Source: Bacillus sp. ZZV12-4809
GTDB taxonomy: Bacteria; Bacillota; Bacilli; Bacillales; Cytobacillaceae
Direction of reading: 5' to 3'
Length of the DNA: 64,000 bases
NCBI RefSeq assembly: GCF_009849585.1
Contig: NZ_VCRN01000005.1
Span: forward strand, 124,001-188,000
The translations under genes were made by a program, and so were the position numbers. Below the pieces are notes generated by a model. The model searched no databases, was not told the DNA's origin, and saw nothing but the letters and a program-made list of their open reading frames with translations. Positions within the stretch are counted from its first letter, which is position 1; each line of letters opens with the position of its first letter. Shown piece by piece: positions 29,115 through 40,428 of this stretch.

Positions 29115-31472
29115 TTATTTGAATTCAACGATCGTAACCCCTGTGCCGCCTTCTCCAGCTTCACCAAACCGGATTTTCTTTACAGATCTGTGATTCCTTA
29201 AATATTCCTGAACCCCCTGCCTCAATGCACCGGTCCCTTTACCATGAATAATGGAGACACGGGGATATGCAGCCAGCAGGGCATCATCGATATATTTCTC
29301 CACTCTTAAGAGTGCGTTTTCATAGCGCTCGCCCCGTAAATCAAGCTCAAGGCTTACATGAAAGTCCCTTCCTTTCACCATTGCCACTGGTTTTGTTTCC
29401 ACAGGTTTAGTGCTTTTAATGTATTCCAGATCCTTTTCGGCCACTTTCATTTTCAGGATACCAATCTGAACCTGCCATTCGTTCTCAGACACCTTTTCAA
29501 GCAGGTGCCCTTTTTGCCCAAAACTCAGAACTTTTACCTCATCACCTGTTTCAAAAACGTGTTTATTATTCTTTGGCTTTAGTTTATTTTTGGCTGTGCT
29601 CATCTGAGGTGCAGCTTCAGACAGGCGTTTCTTCGCTTCTATCAGCTCATGCTCCTTTACCTCAGCATGTTTTTCCAGCCGCATCTTTCTTAAGTCACGG
29701 ATAATCTCTTCTGCTTCAGCCTTGGCTTTCTCAACGATATCGCCGGCCTTCTCTGCAGCCTTCTCATGCATCGCATCTTTTTGCTCATAAAACTCAGCCA
29801 TTTGCTTTTGCAGATCTTTATGAAGTTTTTCTGCACTTTTCAAAAAGTCATTGGCTTCTGACATGTCAGCTTCTGCTTGTCTGCGGCTTTCCTCCAGGGA
29901 AGCAATCATATTTTCAACCTGATTGGTATCTGCTCCGATATAGGATCGTGCGGTCTCAATCACTTGATCATTAAGCCCAAGCCGTTTGGATATTTCAAAG
30001 GCATTGCTTCGGCCAGGAACTCCAATCAACAGCTTATAGGTTGGACTTAGCGTTTCAATATCAAATTCTACACTGGCATTGATTACTCCTTCTCTGTTAT
30101 AGCCGTACGCTTTAAGTTCAGGATAATGAGTGGTGGCAATAACTTTTGCCCCCCGCTTGTATACTTCATCAAGAATGGAAATTGCCAGGGCAGCACCTTC
30201 CTGCGGATCTGTGCCTGCACCAAGCTCATCGAATAATACCAGGCTATTGAAATCAACCTCGTTAAGAATTTCCACGATATTCACCATGTGTGAAGAGAAG
30301 GTACTTAAGCTTTGTTCAATTGATTGTTCATCTCCGATATCAGCATAAACATTTCCGAAGACAGCCGTTTCAGACCCATCAAGCGCCGGGATTTGCAGAC
30401 CTGCCTGTGCCATTAAAGTGCAGAGTCCTACTGTTTTTAAAGTTACTGTCTTCCCGCCTGTATTCGGTCCCGTAATGACTATGGTTGAATAATCATCACC
30501 AAGCTTAACATCATTTGCCACTACTTCATCAATTGGAATAAGCGGATGCCGGGCTTTGAATAATGATATTTTCCCTTGATTATTAATTTTCGGCTTAGAT
30601 CCTTTTATTCGTTTACTGTATCTGGCTTTTGCAAAAGTAAAATCGATTTCTCCGAGCACATCTACAATGGTTTCCAGTTCACTGCTGCTCTCAGCTGTCT
30701 GTCCCGAGAGCACTATGAGGATCCGTTCGATTTCCTGCTGTTCTTTCACCCTTATGCCCTGTAATTCATTGTTCAACTGGACTATGGACGCAGGCTCAAT
30801 GAATAATGTCTGGCCGGATGAGCTTTGGTCATGGATAATGCCGCCATAATGTCCCCGGTACTCCTGCTTTACAGGGATGACAAATCGGTCATTTCTTATT
30901 GTAATAATTGCATCGGAAAGCATTTTTTGTGCGCTGGAAGACCGAATCATGCTCTCCAGCCGCTCCCTTACACGCGATTCTTTGGTACGAAGCTGATTTC
31001 GAAGCGAACGGAGAGTCTCGCTTGCACTGTCAAGTACTTCTCCATTGTCATCAACCGCATTGCGGATAGAGGTCTCCAAGTCTGCCAAGACAATAATTTT
31101 ATCAGTATATCCAGATAAGATAGGCAAACTGCTTTCTTCCTCAGCAAATTCCTCGATGAATCTTTTCATCTGCCTGCTTGCATGAATTGTGCTGGATATT
31201 TGGTTAAGTTCCTGGGGACTTAGCATTCCGCCAATAACCGCCCGCTTCACATGAGGACGAATATCAAAAATGCCGCCAAGCGGTACATTCCCTTTAATTC
31301 TAAGCACTTTTACGGCTTCATCTGTTTCTTCCTGCCTGCGGATTACCTCTTCATACTCAGTTGAAGGAAGAATATTTAAGGCCTTTTTTCTACCCAAGGA
31401 TGAAGAAACATGTTCCAGCAGCTGTTCCTTCACTTTATTGAACTCAAGTATCTTTAATACTCTATCTTGCAT
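29115..31472 (-). CDS. mutS2: MutS2 endonuclease / ribosome-rescue ATPase
   Basis: A 785-residue MutS-like ATPase that lacks mismatch-recognition domains. It has Walker A GPNTGGKT (~333-340), Walker [17 protein letters not shown] (~406-421), a long coiled coil (~515-630), and a C-terminal SMR nuclease domain ([11 protein letters not shown] at ~706, [14 protein letters not shown] at ~739). Family roles include suppressing recombination and, in B. subtilis, acting on collided ribosomes. It follows polX by 30 bp. Confidence 0.96.
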   Translation of the reverse strand: MQDRVLKILEFNKVKEQLLEHVSSSLGRKKALNILPSTEYEEVIRRQEETDEAVKVLRIKGNVPLGGIFDIRPHVKRAVIGGMLSPQELNQISSTIHASRQMKRFIEEFAEEESSLPILSGYTDKIIVLADLETSIRNAVDDNGEVLDSASETLRSLRNQLRTKESRVRERLESMIRSSSAQKMLSDAIITIRNDRFVIPVKQEYRGHYGGIIHDQSSSGQTLFIEPASIVQLNNELQGIRVKEQQEIERILIVLSGQTAESSSELETIVDVLGEIDFTFAKARYSKRIKGSKPKINNQGKISLFKARHPLIPIDEVVANDVKLGDDYSTIVITGPNTGGKTVTLKTVGLCTLMAQAGLQIPALDGSETAVFGNVYADIGDEQSIEQSLSTFSSHMVNIVEILNEVDFNSLVLFDELGAGTDPQEGAALAISILDEVYKRGAKVIATTHYPELKAYGYNREGVINASVEFDIETLSPTYKLLIGVPGRSNAFEISKRLGLNDQVIETARSYIGADTNQVENMIASLEESRRQAEADMSEANDFLKSAEKLHKDLQKQMAEFYEQKDAMHEKAAEKAGDIVEKAKAEAEEIIRDLRKMRLEKHAEVKEHELIEAKKRLSEAAPQMSTAKNKLKPKNNKHVFETGDEVKVLSFGQKGHLLEKVSENEWQVQIGILKMKVAEKDLEYIKSTKPVETKPVAMVKGRDFHVSLELDLRGERYENALLRVEKYIDDALLAAYPRVSIIHGKGTGALRQGVQEYLRNHRSVKKIRFGEAGEGGTGVTIVEFK

Positions 31473-31502
31473 GAGGACTTTCCCCTTTCATGCCCAATTT
31501 TC

Positions 31503-33221
31503 CTATTGGCGTTCTTTAAGAAATTTGAGCAAATCTTCTGTTTCCATGGCATTTAGAACGGATTCTTTCTTGATCCATCCTTTCTTTGCCGCAGAAACAC
31601 CGATTTCCATGTGATTTAAAGTGTCTATTTTATGTGCATCTGTGTTAATCACTATTTTCACACCTGCTTCCTGAGCTTGTCTGATATGGTCGGAAGCAAG
31701 ATCAAGCCGGTTCGGATTCGCATTCAGCTCAAGGGCTGTATTTGTTTCCTTGGCTAGCTCGATAAGCATTTCCATGTCTACATCATAGCCTTCCCTGCGA
31801 CCGATCAATCTTCCGGTGGGGTGGGCGATAATGTCAACATGAGCATTCTGCAGCGCCTTTTTCAAGCGTGCCATGATTTTTTCCTTCGGCTGTGAAAAAG
31901 AAGAATGAATGGAAGCAATGACGATGTCCAGCTCTTCGAGGAGTTCATCGTCATAATCCAGCGATCCGTCAGGCAGAATATCCATCTCCACCCCTGATAA
32001 TATCGTGAAGTCATCAAACTGCTCATTTAGCCGCTTTATTTCTTCCTTTTGACTGCGAAGCCTTTCGGCTGTCAAACCGTTCGCCACTCTCAGGTATTGG
32101 GAATGGTCTGTAATCGCCATGTATTTATAGCCTCGGGCACGGCACGCTTCGATCATTTCCTCTATGGAATAGGCGCCATCACTCCAGGTTGAGTGCATAT
32201 GAAGATCACCCTTAATATCTTCTAGAGAGATAAGTTCCATGCCTTGCGTGTATTCATCTACTTCTTTCCCATCTTCCCTAATTTCAGGAGGAAAGAATGG
32301 AAGCCCAAAATGGGCGTAAAATTCTTCTTCATTATTAAATGTAAGGATTTCCCCTGTTTCTGTATTTTCGACTCCATACTCACTGATTTTTTCCCCGCGC
32401 TCTTTGGCAAGCTGGCGCATTCTGACATTATGATCCTTTGATCCAGTAAAATGATGGAGTGTTGTGGCAAATTCATGCGTCTCAACTAGTCGGAAGTCAG
32501 CAGATATATCATAAGAATGCTGAAACACAACCGAAACCTTTGTATCTCCTGCGGCAATTACTTCTTTGATGCCGGCCAGGCTTAATAACTGCTCTTTGAC
32601 AGAAGCAGGATTGTCAGTAGCTATAATAAAGTCGAGGTCTTTGATGGTTTCCCTCATTCTCCTTAAGCTACCTGCCCTTGAGTACTTTTCAATATCCTTC
32701 ATTTCTGAAAGCGCAGCTTCTATGCCTTCTGCAATTGGCAGCATGAATGCAAGCGGGAGCCGTTCCGGTCTGGTTCCTGCATTTTCAAGTGCAGCGAGTA
32801 TCTTCTCTTCAGATTTTTCCCCGAAGCCTGCCAGTCCCCGGACCTTCTTATTGCGGCAAGCCGCTTCAAGATCTATAGCATTTTCGACGCCCAGCTCTTT
32901 ATATAGCTTGGCGATTTTCTTGCCGCCAAGTCCCGGGAGCTGAAGCAGGGGAATTAAACCAGCAGGGACTTCTTCTTTCAGCTCATCAAGAACAGAAGAC
33001 ATTCCTTCTTTAATGTACTCCTCAATTACAGCAGCAGTGCCTTTACCGATGCCGGATAGCTTTGTAAAGTCATCAATTTCAGTCAAGCTCTCATCATTTG
33101 ATTCAAGTGCGAGTGCCGCTTTTCGGAACGCAGCTGTTTTGAATGGGTTCTCTCCTTTTAACTCCATATAAACAGCAATAGTCTCTAAAAGTCTGACGAC
33201 ATCTTTTTTATTTATACTCAT
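31503..33221 (-). CDS. polX: DNA polymerase X with PHP domain (PolX)
   Basis: A 572-residue repair polymerase of the beta family joined to a 3'-5' exonuclease. N-terminal helix-hairpin-helix motifs (LSGIGKGTAAVIEEY ~54-68, LPGLGGKKIAKLYKELG ~93-109), palm catalytic aspartates in KDLDFIIATD (~193-202), and a C-terminal PHP domain opening DLHMHSTWSDGAYSIEEM (~338-355) with later metal ligands IASIHSS and NTDAH. ATG 33219-33221 has AGGTGGGG upstream and matches the B. subtilis length (570); the frame is open 22 codons farther. Confidence 0.95.
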   Translation of the reverse strand: MSINKKDVVRLLETIAVYMELKGENPFKTAAFRKAALALESNDESLTEIDDFTKLSGIGKGTAAVIEEYIKEGMSSVLDELKEEVPAGLIPLLQLPGLGGKKIAKLYKELGVENAIDLEAACRNKKVRGLAGFGEKSEEKILAALENAGTRPERLPLAFMLPIAEGIEAALSEMKDIEKYSRAGSLRRMRETIKDLDFIIATDNPASVKEQLLSLAGIKEVIAAGDTKVSVVFQHSYDISADFRLVETHEFATTLHHFTGSKDHNVRMRQLAKERGEKISEYGVENTETGEILTFNNEEEFYAHFGLPFFPPEIREDGKEVDEYTQGMELISLEDIKGDLHMHSTWSDGAYSIEEMIEACRARGYKYMAITDHSQYLRVANGLTAERLRSQKEEIKRLNEQFDDFTILSGVEMDILPDGSLDYDDELLEELDIVIASIHSSFSQPKEKIMARLKKALQNAHVDIIAHPTGRLIGRREGYDVDMEMLIELAKETNTALELNANPNRLDLASDHIRQAQEAGVKIVINTDAHKIDTLNHMEIGVSAAKKGWIKKESVLNAMETEDLLKFLKERQ

Positions 33222-33465
33222 GAAACCCCACCTGTCCGTAACAATATTCGTAAACGTATTATCTCTTATTTTGCTGTATAACTTCAAATCATGGATATTT
33301 AAAGCACCTTACTTAAAAAGTAAAAGTACCCATTATACGGCTATCCGCAAAAAACACAGAGCTCCCAGGACTCCTCGTCTTCCCCTGCATGTCCGCCGCT
33401 CCTTCACCCCACTAAGTGAAATCACTGGTATAAAGATTTAATATCCGCAAAGCTTTTAAACTGTC

Positions 33466-33499
33466 TTTCAAAAAGAAAACTTCTCTAAGATAGAGAAGT
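33466..33499 (-). terminator. Terminator after cvpA
   Basis: Minus strand AACTTCTCTA-TCTT-AGAGAAGTT followed by TTCTTTTT. It overlaps the cvpA stop region. The remaining 33222-33465 shows no gene, but does contain an unusually C-rich patch (33358-33412). Confidence 0.8.
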
Positions 33500-34041
33500 T
33501 ACGCACCTATATATTCAACCCACATTTCTTTGAACTGGTTAGAGAGAACAGGCGTGTTCTTAACCATTAATTCTGCCATAAAGGAATTATTGATCGGTCC
33601 CTGCAGGACTTCGATTGGAACGAGTGCTGCTATGTATAATACAATAAACATGATAAGATAGACTTCGATAAATCCGAGAATTCCTCCAGCCCAAACATTC
33701 AGCTGTTTTAGTACCGGAAGATGGGCAACAAAATCGAGCATGCTTCCAATAATCTGCAGTAATATTTTTACGGCAAAAAAAATCACGACAAATGCAATGG
33801 CGCGATAGTAAGCATCTTCAAGATCTGCATTCTCAAATAACGTCTTTATCGCCGAGTCACTGCTAAAGCTTGGATATGGAACCCATAAGGTCAGCTTAGG
33901 CGCCAGCTCACTGTAATACATACGGGCTACAATGAAAGCAATAATGAATCCGGTCAAATGAATTAATTGCAGGATAAATCCTCTTTTCAGGCCTATTAAA
34001 AAACCAAAAACCAAAATAATAATAATTGCAAGATCCAGCAT
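33499..34041 (-). CDS. cvpA: CvpA family membrane protein (YshB)
   Basis: A 180-residue integral membrane protein with four hydrophobic segments (about 3-20, 24-44, 82-103 and 115-140), the CvpA pattern, including FGFLIGLKRGFILQLIHLTGF (at residues ~16-36) and the GGILGFIEVYLI block. In other bacteria CvpA is linked to envelope stress and colicin V secretion; its biochemical role is unknown. It begins 2 bp after the zapA stop. Confidence 0.85.
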   Translation of the reverse strand: MLDLAIIIILVFGFLIGLKRGFILQLIHLTGFIIAFIVARMYYSELAPKLTLWVPYPSFSSDSAIKTLFENADLEDAYYRAIAFVVIFFAVKILLQIIGSMLDFVAHLPVLKQLNVWAGGILGFIEVYLIMFIVLYIAALVPIEVLQGPINNSFMAELMVKNTPVLSNQFKEMWVEYIGA

Positions 34042-34043
34042 GA

Positions 34044-34310
34044 CTACTTTCCGTCCTTTACTCTATTTAATTCGTTTTCCAGCCGTTCCAGACGGTCTGT
34101 TAGCTTTATATAATCATTAACAGCATTGACTGCGGTTAGCACGGCTAACTTACTAATGTCGAGTGATGGATTCTTCGAACTGATCTCACGCATTTTATCG
34201 TCAACCAGCGAAGCGACAAGGCGAACATGGCTGGAGCTTTCTGTGCCAACTATTACATACTGCTGTCCATAAATATCTACACTTGTTCGGTTTCTTTGTA
34301 TCTCTGACAA
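34044..34310 (-). CDS. zapA: Cell division protein ZapA
   Basis: Promotes FtsZ bundling and Z-ring formation. The 88-residue protein has the ZapA N-terminal sheet ([17 protein letters not shown]) followed by a long amphipathic helix (~62-85) that forms the coiled-coil dimer, with a terminal [12 protein letters not shown]. Start is TTG at 34308-34310 with GGGGG about 9 nt upstream. An overlapping ATG (34314-34316) is out of frame. Adjacent to cvpA as in B. subtilis. Confidence 0.93.
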   Translation of the reverse strand: MSEIQRNRTSVDIYGQQYVIVGTESSSHVRLVASLVDDKMREISSKNPSLDISKLAVLTAVNAVNDYIKLTDRLERLENELNRVKDGK

Positions 34311-34466
34311 CGTCCATGCCCCCTTCTTTAAAGAATCCTAATCAATATCATAACATGAACACATATTGGTGGGAAGCCAAAGCATGTCAGAATAGCTCAG
34401 TTAATGTAAATCGATTCCAAATAGAGGAAACAAAACCAACAATACACTACGATGAGGAGAATGAAT

Positions 34467-35405
34467 ATGAGCCAGGTAGTACTCTTAAAAAAAACAAGTG
34501 AAATCGCTAAAATGAAGGATCATTATTCTGGCAGCCTAAATGATAAGCAGCCTCCAGGAAGTGTTTTTGCTGCAAAAGTTCCAGGATGTTCGATCACTGC
34601 CTATAACTCAGGCAAGGTTCTCTTCCAAGGAAGCGGATGTGAAGCTGAGGCTAAAAAATGGGGAGATACCGCACGCAGTCGACAGCCCAGCAAGAAAACC
34701 AGCCCCACTGCTGCCGGTCTTCCCGAAAATATAAGTTCCCTTTCTGTCATAGGTTCCGATGAAGTAGGTACCGGGGATTATTTTGGCCCCATTACAGTGG
34801 TTGCAGCTTATGTGAAAAAAGATCAAATCCCTTTGCTGAAGGAGCTTGGTGTGAAGGATTCAAAAAATCTTGGGGATGAAAGAATCATTGAAATTGCAAA
34901 ACAGATTAAAAATATCGTTCCCCACAGCCTGTTAACATTGCATAATGAAAAATACAATAAGCTTCAGCAAGCAGGGATGTCACAGGGTAGAATCAAAGCA
35001 TTGCTGCACAATCAGGCCATTGGGCATGTTTTAGGTAAAATTTCTCCTGAAAAGCCTGAAGCCATTCTGATTGATCAATTTGCCAAAGAAGAGATTTACT
35101 ACAATTATTTGAAAAACCAGAAGACCATACAAAGGGAGCGGGTCTTTTTCAGCACAAAAGCTGAAGGAATCCATCTGGCAGTTGCAGCAGCATCCATTCT
35201 GGCACGCTATGCGTTTGTGCGCCACTTTGAAAACCTAAGCACAAAAGCAGGTTTCAGGCTCACTAAAGGCGCTGGCCCGAAGGTTGATGAGGCAGCTGCC
35301 AGGCTTATCAGGGAAAAAGGGCGTGAGGCATTGCCTCTTTTTGTAAAACTGCACTTTGCAAATACTGAAAAGGCAATGAAACTTTATAACAGGAAGTATA
35401 AATGA
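34467..35405 (+). CDS. rnhC: Ribonuclease HIII
   Basis: Cleaves RNA in RNA-DNA hybrids, including R-loops and primers. The 312-residue protein has the N-terminal TBP-like substrate-binding domain (about 1-90) and the RNase H2-type catalytic domain: SDEVGTGDYFGP (~97-108; the first D and E are ligands), KDSKNL (~131-136), LIDQF (~197-201) and the late Asp/Glu region. ATG 34467 follows GAGGAG by 8 nt; the upstream in-frame ATG at 34452 is too close to nothing resembling a ribosome binding site. Divergent from zapA. Confidence 0.95.
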   Translation: MSQVVLLKKTSEIAKMKDHYSGSLNDKQPPGSVFAAKVPGCSITAYNSGKVLFQGSGCEAEAKKWGDTARSRQPSKKTSPTAAGLPENISSLSVIGSDEVGTGDYFGPITVVAAYVKKDQIPLLKELGVKDSKNLGDERIIEIAKQIKNIVPHSLLTLHNEKYNKLQQAGMSQGRIKALLHNQAIGHVLGKISPEKPEAILIDQFAKEEIYYNYLKNQKTIQRERVFFSTKAEGIHLAVAAASILARYAFVRHFENLSTKAGFRLTKGAGPKVDEAAARLIREKGREALPLFVKLHFANTEKAMKLYNRKYK

Positions 35406-35406
35406 T

Positions 35407-35446
35407 AATAAAGCAGCCAATTAGGGAAAATTGGCTGCTTTTTTAC
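35407..35446 (+). terminator. Terminator of rnhC
   Basis: AGCAGCCAATT-AGGGAA-AATTGGCTGCT followed by TTTTTA, directly after the rnhC stop. Confidence 0.9.
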
Positions 35447-35537
35447 TGTTTAAAAGAGTTTAATCCTTATGAATATGTATTTATCTTCCAATAATCCGTT
35501 GTTACCGGCCATTTTTGTTTATTTACCGGCCAAACAA

Positions 35538-35571
35538 AGAGAAGGCAGCCCCGGGACTGCCTTCTCCTCAT
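35538..35571 (-). terminator. Terminator of pheST
   Basis: Minus strand GAGAAGGCAG-TCCCGGGG-CTGCCTTCTC followed by TTTGTTTG, 3 bp past the pheT stop. Confidence 0.85.
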
Positions 35572-35573
35572 TT

Positions 35574-37988
35574 TTATCCTCTCAATACTGCTCCGGCTTT
35601 TTCCTTCACAGCTTCCAATACTTTGTCATGCGCTTTTGTTACATCTTCATCGGTAAGAGTACGTTCAGGGTCGAAGTATTTTAGGGAGAAAGCCAGCGAT
35701 TTTTTGCCTGGCTCCATCCTTTCGCCTTCGTACAGATCAAAAACATGCACGTCTTTCAATAATTTGCCGCCAGCTTCTTTAATAATGTCTTTAAGCTGAC
35801 CCGCAGCTGTTTCCTGATCTGCTACAAGTGCAATATCCCTTGTAATTGATGGGAAACGAGGAATAGCTTCATACTGCAATGGTGAAACTTCTTCCTCCAG
35901 AATGGCTTTTAATGAAAGCTCAAATGCATATGTTTCTTTCAGATCAAGCTCTTTTTCGACAGTCGGATGGATTTGTCCGACAAATCCCACTGACTCCCCT
36001 GTAAGCAATACTTCTGCTGTTCTGCCAGGATGCATTCCATCCTTCTGTGCCTGGCGGAATTCAACTTTATCTAAAACTCCCAGCTTATCAAATAATCCCT
36101 CGAGAATTCCTTTAACAGTATAAAAATCAACCGGCTTCTTTTCTCCCTGCCATGGATGGCTGTGCCATAGGCCAGTAACCGCACCGGCAAGATGCTCACG
36201 CTCTTCAGGCAGTTCCTCTTCCCCATTTGAAAGGAACACTGCTCCTGTTTCATAAACAGCCAGGCTGTCGTTCTGGCGTGCAGAGTTATATTTTAATACC
36301 TCCAGAAGCTGGGGAACAATGCTCAAACGAAGGAGGCGGCGATCCTCACTCATAGGCATTGCCAGCTGCACGGGTTTGCGCTCTTCCAGTGCATACTGAG
36401 TCGCTTTTGCTTCACTTGTTAAGGAATATGTTACTGCCTGATAAAGTCCCGCACCTTCAAGGTAGCGGCGGACCAATCTGCGTTTGTTCTGGTATTGGGT
36501 AAGATGCCCTGGTGTAGACGATCCAACCGGTAAAGTTGATGCCAGGTTATCGTAGCCAAATAGGCGGCCAACTTCTTCAATCAGGTCTTCTTCAATCGTG
36601 ATGTCGCCTCTTCGTGTTGGAACTGTAACGGTAATCGTATCGTTATCAGTATTTGTTTCAAATTGAAGGCGGGCAAAAATAGCCTCTACTTCATTCATAG
36701 ATAATTCCGTGCCTAGAACGCGGTTTATTTTTTCAAGCGTTACAGACACCACCGCTGGCTCCACTTGCAGTGCATCTGCTTCCACTGAACCTTCAAGCAC
36801 TTCCCCGCCTGCATATTGCGAAAGCAGCTGAACAGCTCTTTCTGCAGCAGCTTTCACTCTGTTTGGATCCACCCCTTTTTCAAAGCGGGCACTCGCTTCA
36901 CTTCTTAACCCATGGTCTTTTGATGCTTTTCTTACCGTTGCACCTTTAAAATAAGCTGATTCGATAATCACATTTTTCGTATCAGACTGCACTTCAGAAT
37001 TTGCTCCCCCCATCACACCGGCAAGTGCAATTGGCTCTGTCCCATTTGTTATCAAAAGATGGTCTGTTGTTAACTCACGCTTTGCATCATCAAGAGTGAC
37101 AATCACTTCGCCACCATTTGCTCTGCGGACAAGAATTTGCTTCGATCCCAGCCGGTCATAATCGAAAGCGTGAAGAGGCTGGCCGTATTCAAGTAAAATA
37201 TAGTTTGTGATATCCACCACATTATTGTGAGGACGAATGCCTGCTGCCATCAAACGGGCCTGCATCCATACAGGAGATGGGCCAATCTTTACATTTTTTA
37301 CAACCTTTGCAACGTAAAGAGGATTATCTTCTTTTGCGTCCACCTGAACGTCAATGTAATCAGAAGCACGTTCAGAAGTGGTCTCAGCCTGCGGCTCAGG
37401 AAGCTTTACTTCCCTTCCTAAGATAGCCGCTACTTCATAAGCAACACCCAGCATGCTTAAGCAATCTGAACGGTTTGGTGTCAATCCAAGCTCCAGAATC
37501 TGATCATCACGATTAAGCTGCTCAAGGGCATCCTGGCCAACCTCTGTATCATTAGGAAAAACATAAATGCCTTCAGAGTATTCCTTTGCAATCAGCTTGC
37601 TTTCAATGCCGAGCTCTTGCAGCGAACAGATCATTCCATTCGATTCCTCGCCGCGAAGCTTGGCACGCTTTATTTTAAAATTGCCTGGAAGCACAGCTCC
37701 TACTGTAGCCACGGCCACTTTCTGTCCCTTATCCACATTCGGGGCACCGCAAATGATTTGTACAGGCTCACCAGCCCCAGTATCAACTAAACATTTATTC
37801 AGTTTATCAGCATTAGGGTGCTGTTCCCTTTCAAGGACATGCCCTACAACCACACCTTTGATGCCTTCATTTAAAACCTCTACACCTTCAACTTCAATAC
37901 CGCTCTTCGTAATCTTTTCTGCAAGATCTTCAGGTGTAACTCCTGATAAATCAACATATTCCTGCAGCCATTTATATGAAACGAACAT
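35574..37988 (-). CDS. pheT: Phenylalanine--tRNA ligase beta subunit
   Basis: Forms the alpha2-beta2 synthetase with PheS. The 804 residues run through the tRNA-binding OB domain (~40-150), B3/B4 editing domain, B5 domain (~405-480), the class II-like catalytic-fold region, and the C-terminal FDX-ACB anticodon-binding domain (~710-803, beginning [17 protein letters not shown]). ATG has AGGAGG 7 nt before it. It lies 98 bp downstream of pheS in the pheST operon. Confidence 0.97.
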   Translation of the reverse strand: MFVSYKWLQEYVDLSGVTPEDLAEKITKSGIEVEGVEVLNEGIKGVVVGHVLEREQHPNADKLNKCLVDTGAGEPVQIICGAPNVDKGQKVAVATVGAVLPGNFKIKRAKLRGEESNGMICSLQELGIESKLIAKEYSEGIYVFPNDTEVGQDALEQLNRDDQILELGLTPNRSDCLSMLGVAYEVAAILGREVKLPEPQAETTSERASDYIDVQVDAKEDNPLYVAKVVKNVKIGPSPVWMQARLMAAGIRPHNNVVDITNYILLEYGQPLHAFDYDRLGSKQILVRRANGGEVIVTLDDAKRELTTDHLLITNGTEPIALAGVMGGANSEVQSDTKNVIIESAYFKGATVRKASKDHGLRSEASARFEKGVDPNRVKAAAERAVQLLSQYAGGEVLEGSVEADALQVEPAVVSVTLEKINRVLGTELSMNEVEAIFARLQFETNTDNDTITVTVPTRRGDITIEEDLIEEVGRLFGYDNLASTLPVGSSTPGHLTQYQNKRRLVRRYLEGAGLYQAVTYSLTSEAKATQYALEERKPVQLAMPMSEDRRLLRLSIVPQLLEVLKYNSARQNDSLAVYETGAVFLSNGEEELPEEREHLAGAVTGLWHSHPWQGEKKPVDFYTVKGILEGLFDKLGVLDKVEFRQAQKDGMHPGRTAEVLLTGESVGFVGQIHPTVEKELDLKETYAFELSLKAILEEEVSPLQYEAIPRFPSITRDIALVADQETAAGQLKDIIKEAGGKLLKDVHVFDLYEGERMEPGKKSLAFSLKYFDPERTLTDEDVTKAHDKVLEAVKEKAGAVLRG

Positions 37989-38086
37989 TTGTGATCCTCC
38001 TTAATAATTGTCCAGCCGGCTCCTAACCCCTCCAGGCCATAAGCCATTCTGCCATAAAGGTTAAAGAACAGCCTTGCTGACAGCTT

Positions 38087-39124
38087 TTATTCATGAATTG
38101 AAAATTGCTTCAAGAAACGCACATCATTTGTATAGAAGTGGCGAATATCATCTACACCATACTTCAGCATGGCAATTCGCTCAGGACCCATTCCGAATGC
38201 GAAGCCTGTATATTTCTTAGAGTCGAAGCCCGCCATCTCAAGGACATTTGGATGTACCATCCCGGCACCAAGAATTTCAATCCAGCCGGTCCCTTTACAT
38301 ACGCTGCAGCCTTTTCCGCCGCAGATTTTACAGGAAATATCCATTTCCACTGATGGCTCTGTAAATGGGAAGAAGCTTGGGCGAAGGCGGATTTCCCTGT
38401 CATCACCGAACATTTTCTTCGCAAAAACCTCCAATGTTCCCTTTAAATCAGTCATTCGGATGTTTTCATCTACCACAAGCCCCTCTATTTGCATGAACTG
38501 GTGGGAGTGTGTAGCATCGTCATTATCACGTCGGTATACTTTACCTGGACAGATGATTTTAACTGGCCCTTTGCCTTCATGCTTCTCCATTGTTCTTGCC
38601 TGTACCGGTGAAGTATGGGTACGAAGGAGAATGTCTTCTGTAATATAGAAGGAATCCTGCATATCCCGCGCAGGATGGCCTTTAGGAAGATTCAATGCTT
38701 CAAAATTATAGTAATCCTTTTCAACTTCAGGGCCTTCAGCTACTGTATAGCCCATTCCAATGAACATGTCTTCAATTTCTTCGATAATGCGTGTCAGCGG
38801 GTGGTGATTACCTGATTTAACAGGTCTTCCTGGAAGAGTGACATCAATTTTTTCTGCAGCCAGTTTTTCCTGAACAGCTGCTTCCTCCAGATGTTTTTGC
38901 TTTTCCTCAATCCCGGCAGCAATGCTGTCTCTTACTTCATTTGCAAGGGCCCCCATTTTTGGACGCTCTTCCGCAGACAATTTACCCATTCCTTTAAGAA
39001 CTTCAGTAATTGGGCCTTTTTTACCTAAATAGGATACTCGAATATCATTTAGCTCTTTCAATTCAGCTGCCGCGCTGATCTTTTCTAACGCTTCTGTTTG
39101 CAGTTCTTTTAAACGCTCTTGCAT
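38087..39124 (-). CDS. pheS: Phenylalanine--tRNA ligase alpha subunit
   Basis: Catalytic subunit that charges tRNA-Phe. The 345-residue protein has the N-terminal coiled coil (1-85) and class II catalytic core with motif 2 [20 protein letters not shown] (~201-220) and motif 3 near [20 protein letters not shown] ([10 protein letters not shown], ~310). ATG 39122-39124 follows AAGGAGGA by 6 nt and gives the B. subtilis length (344); upstream codons in frame lie inside the T-box leader. Confidence 0.97.
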   Translation of the reverse strand: MQERLKELQTEALEKISAAAELKELNDIRVSYLGKKGPITEVLKGMGKLSAEERPKMGALANEVRDSIAAGIEEKQKHLEEAAVQEKLAAEKIDVTLPGRPVKSGNHHPLTRIIEEIEDMFIGMGYTVAEGPEVEKDYYNFEALNLPKGHPARDMQDSFYITEDILLRTHTSPVQARTMEKHEGKGPVKIICPGKVYRRDNDDATHSHQFMQIEGLVVDENIRMTDLKGTLEVFAKKMFGDDREIRLRPSFFPFTEPSVEMDISCKICGGKGCSVCKGTGWIEILGAGMVHPNVLEMAGFDSKKYTGFAFGMGPERIAMLKYGVDDIRHFYTNDVRFLKQFSIHE

Positions 39125-39171
39125 CAAAAAATCCTCCTTGAAATTAATCCTTTTACTTTTTTGGCCAAAAT

Positions 39172-39440
39172 AAAAAACCTCTATCCCCATAAAGGGACGA
39201 GGTTTCGCGGTACCACCCTTTTTAACACATATATGTACTTCATGCACGTGTTCACTTCATTGGGATAACGGCTGATGCCGGTACATCTTTACATCGAAAA
39301 GCGGAAGTGGCCCGTTTAGTGAAGCCATAGCTTTTCAATGGTCCCGATGCCAACTCAGGAGGTGAAGTTTCTCTTGCATTTCCTTTAAAAATGCTTTCAG
39401 TCTTAGGCATTTTCTCCCTGGTAAGGCTTACTGCAAGGTA
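39172..39440 (-). promoter_or_regulatory. T-box leader, phenylalanine specifier (pheST)
   Basis: Minus strand: AGTA near 39430-39435, specifier loop GAAACTTCACC with TTC (Phe) at 39364-39366, T-box AAGGGTGGTACCGCG at 39206-39220, and a terminator AAACCTCGTCCC-TTTAT-GGGGATAGAGGTTTTTT (39172-39206, described by its two arms). Uncharged tRNA-Phe permits readthrough into pheS. Confidence 0.95.
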
Positions 39441-39480
39441 CTGGTCTCCGTCATCGTTTTGTTTTTATAATTTGCTGTTA

Positions 39481-39509
39481 ATTATATTATATTCTCGAGA
39501 CTGTTTCAA
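39481..39509 (-). promoter_or_regulatory. Promoter of pheST
   Basis: Minus strand: -35 TTGAAA (39504-39509), 17-bp spacer, -10 TATAAT (39481-39486). Together with the T-box leader this accounts for the 414-bp gap 39125-39538. Confidence 0.8.
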
Positions 39510-39538
39510 ACGGTTTTCAAAAAATAGCAGCCCATTTT

Positions 39539-40291
39539 CTACTTTCTTAGATGATACAGAAGAATTCCGGCAGCCACCGCCACATTAAGCGATTCGCTTT
39601 CTCCGAAAATCGGTATATACAGGTTTGCTGCTGTTTTAGCCAGAAGATCTTTGTTCACGCCGTTCCCTTCATTTCCAACCAGCAGGGCGAAGGAATCAGA
39701 GGCTTCATATTGTGTGTATTCACGGGCATTTTCCAGCGCGGTTCCATAGACTGGAACATTTATGTCTGAAAGTCTGCCGACCCAGTCAGACAGGTTTCCT
39801 CTTAAAACCGGCAAATGGAAGTGACTCCCCTGTGCAGAGCGGAGCACCTTTGGATTATAGGCGTCTACGCTGCCTTCACCTATAATAACAGCATCGATAC
39901 CAGCAGCATCAGCCGTCCTGATCATTGTCCCCAGATTGCCGGGATCCTGTACGGCATCAATTAATAAAAACCGTTTTCCATTTACTTCCCCAGTGGACGG
40001 TTCCTGATGACATACTGCAAAGATCCCCTGCGGTGTTTCCGTATCCGCCAGCAGCCCGATGATTTCATCTGTTACCATCGTTACAGGGATGTCTCCATAA
40101 TCCCATCCGGGAGGCATGTCTTTATTCTCACTAATAATTATTTCTGTTATTTTATTGGCATTAAGTGCTTCTTCCACCAGATGGAATCCTTCAACTAAAA
40201 AGGTTTCTGTTTTGTCACGCTCTTTCCTGGACAGAAGTTTTTTCCATTCTTTAACTTTTTGGTTTTTTGCAGACTGTATATGCTTCAACAA
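39539..40291 (-). CDS. ysgA: SpoU/TrmH-family RNA 2'-O-methyltransferase (YsgA)
   Basis: A 250-residue SPOUT enzyme: N-terminal RNA-binding substrate domain (~1-100) and C-terminal trefoil-knot domain with motif 1 DAVQDPGNLGTMIRTADAAG (~113-132), motif 2 LLVGNEGNGV (~202-211) and motif 3 IPIFGESESLNVAVAAGILLY (residues ~224-244). These bind AdoMet and methylate rRNA or tRNA ribose; the exact target cannot be read. Upstream of pheS, as in B. subtilis. Confidence 0.92.
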   Translation of the reverse strand: MLKHIQSAKNQKVKEWKKLLSRKERDKTETFLVEGFHLVEEALNANKITEIIISENKDMPPGWDYGDIPVTMVTDEIIGLLADTETPQGIFAVCHQEPSTGEVNGKRFLLIDAVQDPGNLGTMIRTADAAGIDAVIIGEGSVDAYNPKVLRSAQGSHFHLPVLRGNLSDWVGRLSDINVPVYGTALENAREYTQYEASDSFALLVGNEGNGVNKDLLAKTAANLYIPIFGESESLNVAVAAGILLYHLRK

Positions 40292-40428
40292 CGTCTCTCC
40301 TTTAAAAGAAATCCGGAACTACCGGAATTTTTCTGTGCAGTTTTTTCATTATAGCCTATTAGAAATACATAATAAAAGCAAAATTAGAGAAGATAATAAC
40401 GAATTAAATCTGGAAGGAGTGCATCAAG

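Noticed and set aside
33358..33412. C-rich patch between polX and cvpA as an RNA gene
   Set aside because: No convincing stem structure, promoter or reading frame could be seen.
40330..40428. Sigma-G promoter of sspI
   Set aside because: CATAATA near 40368 could be a -10, but no acceptable -35 is at 17-18 bp.
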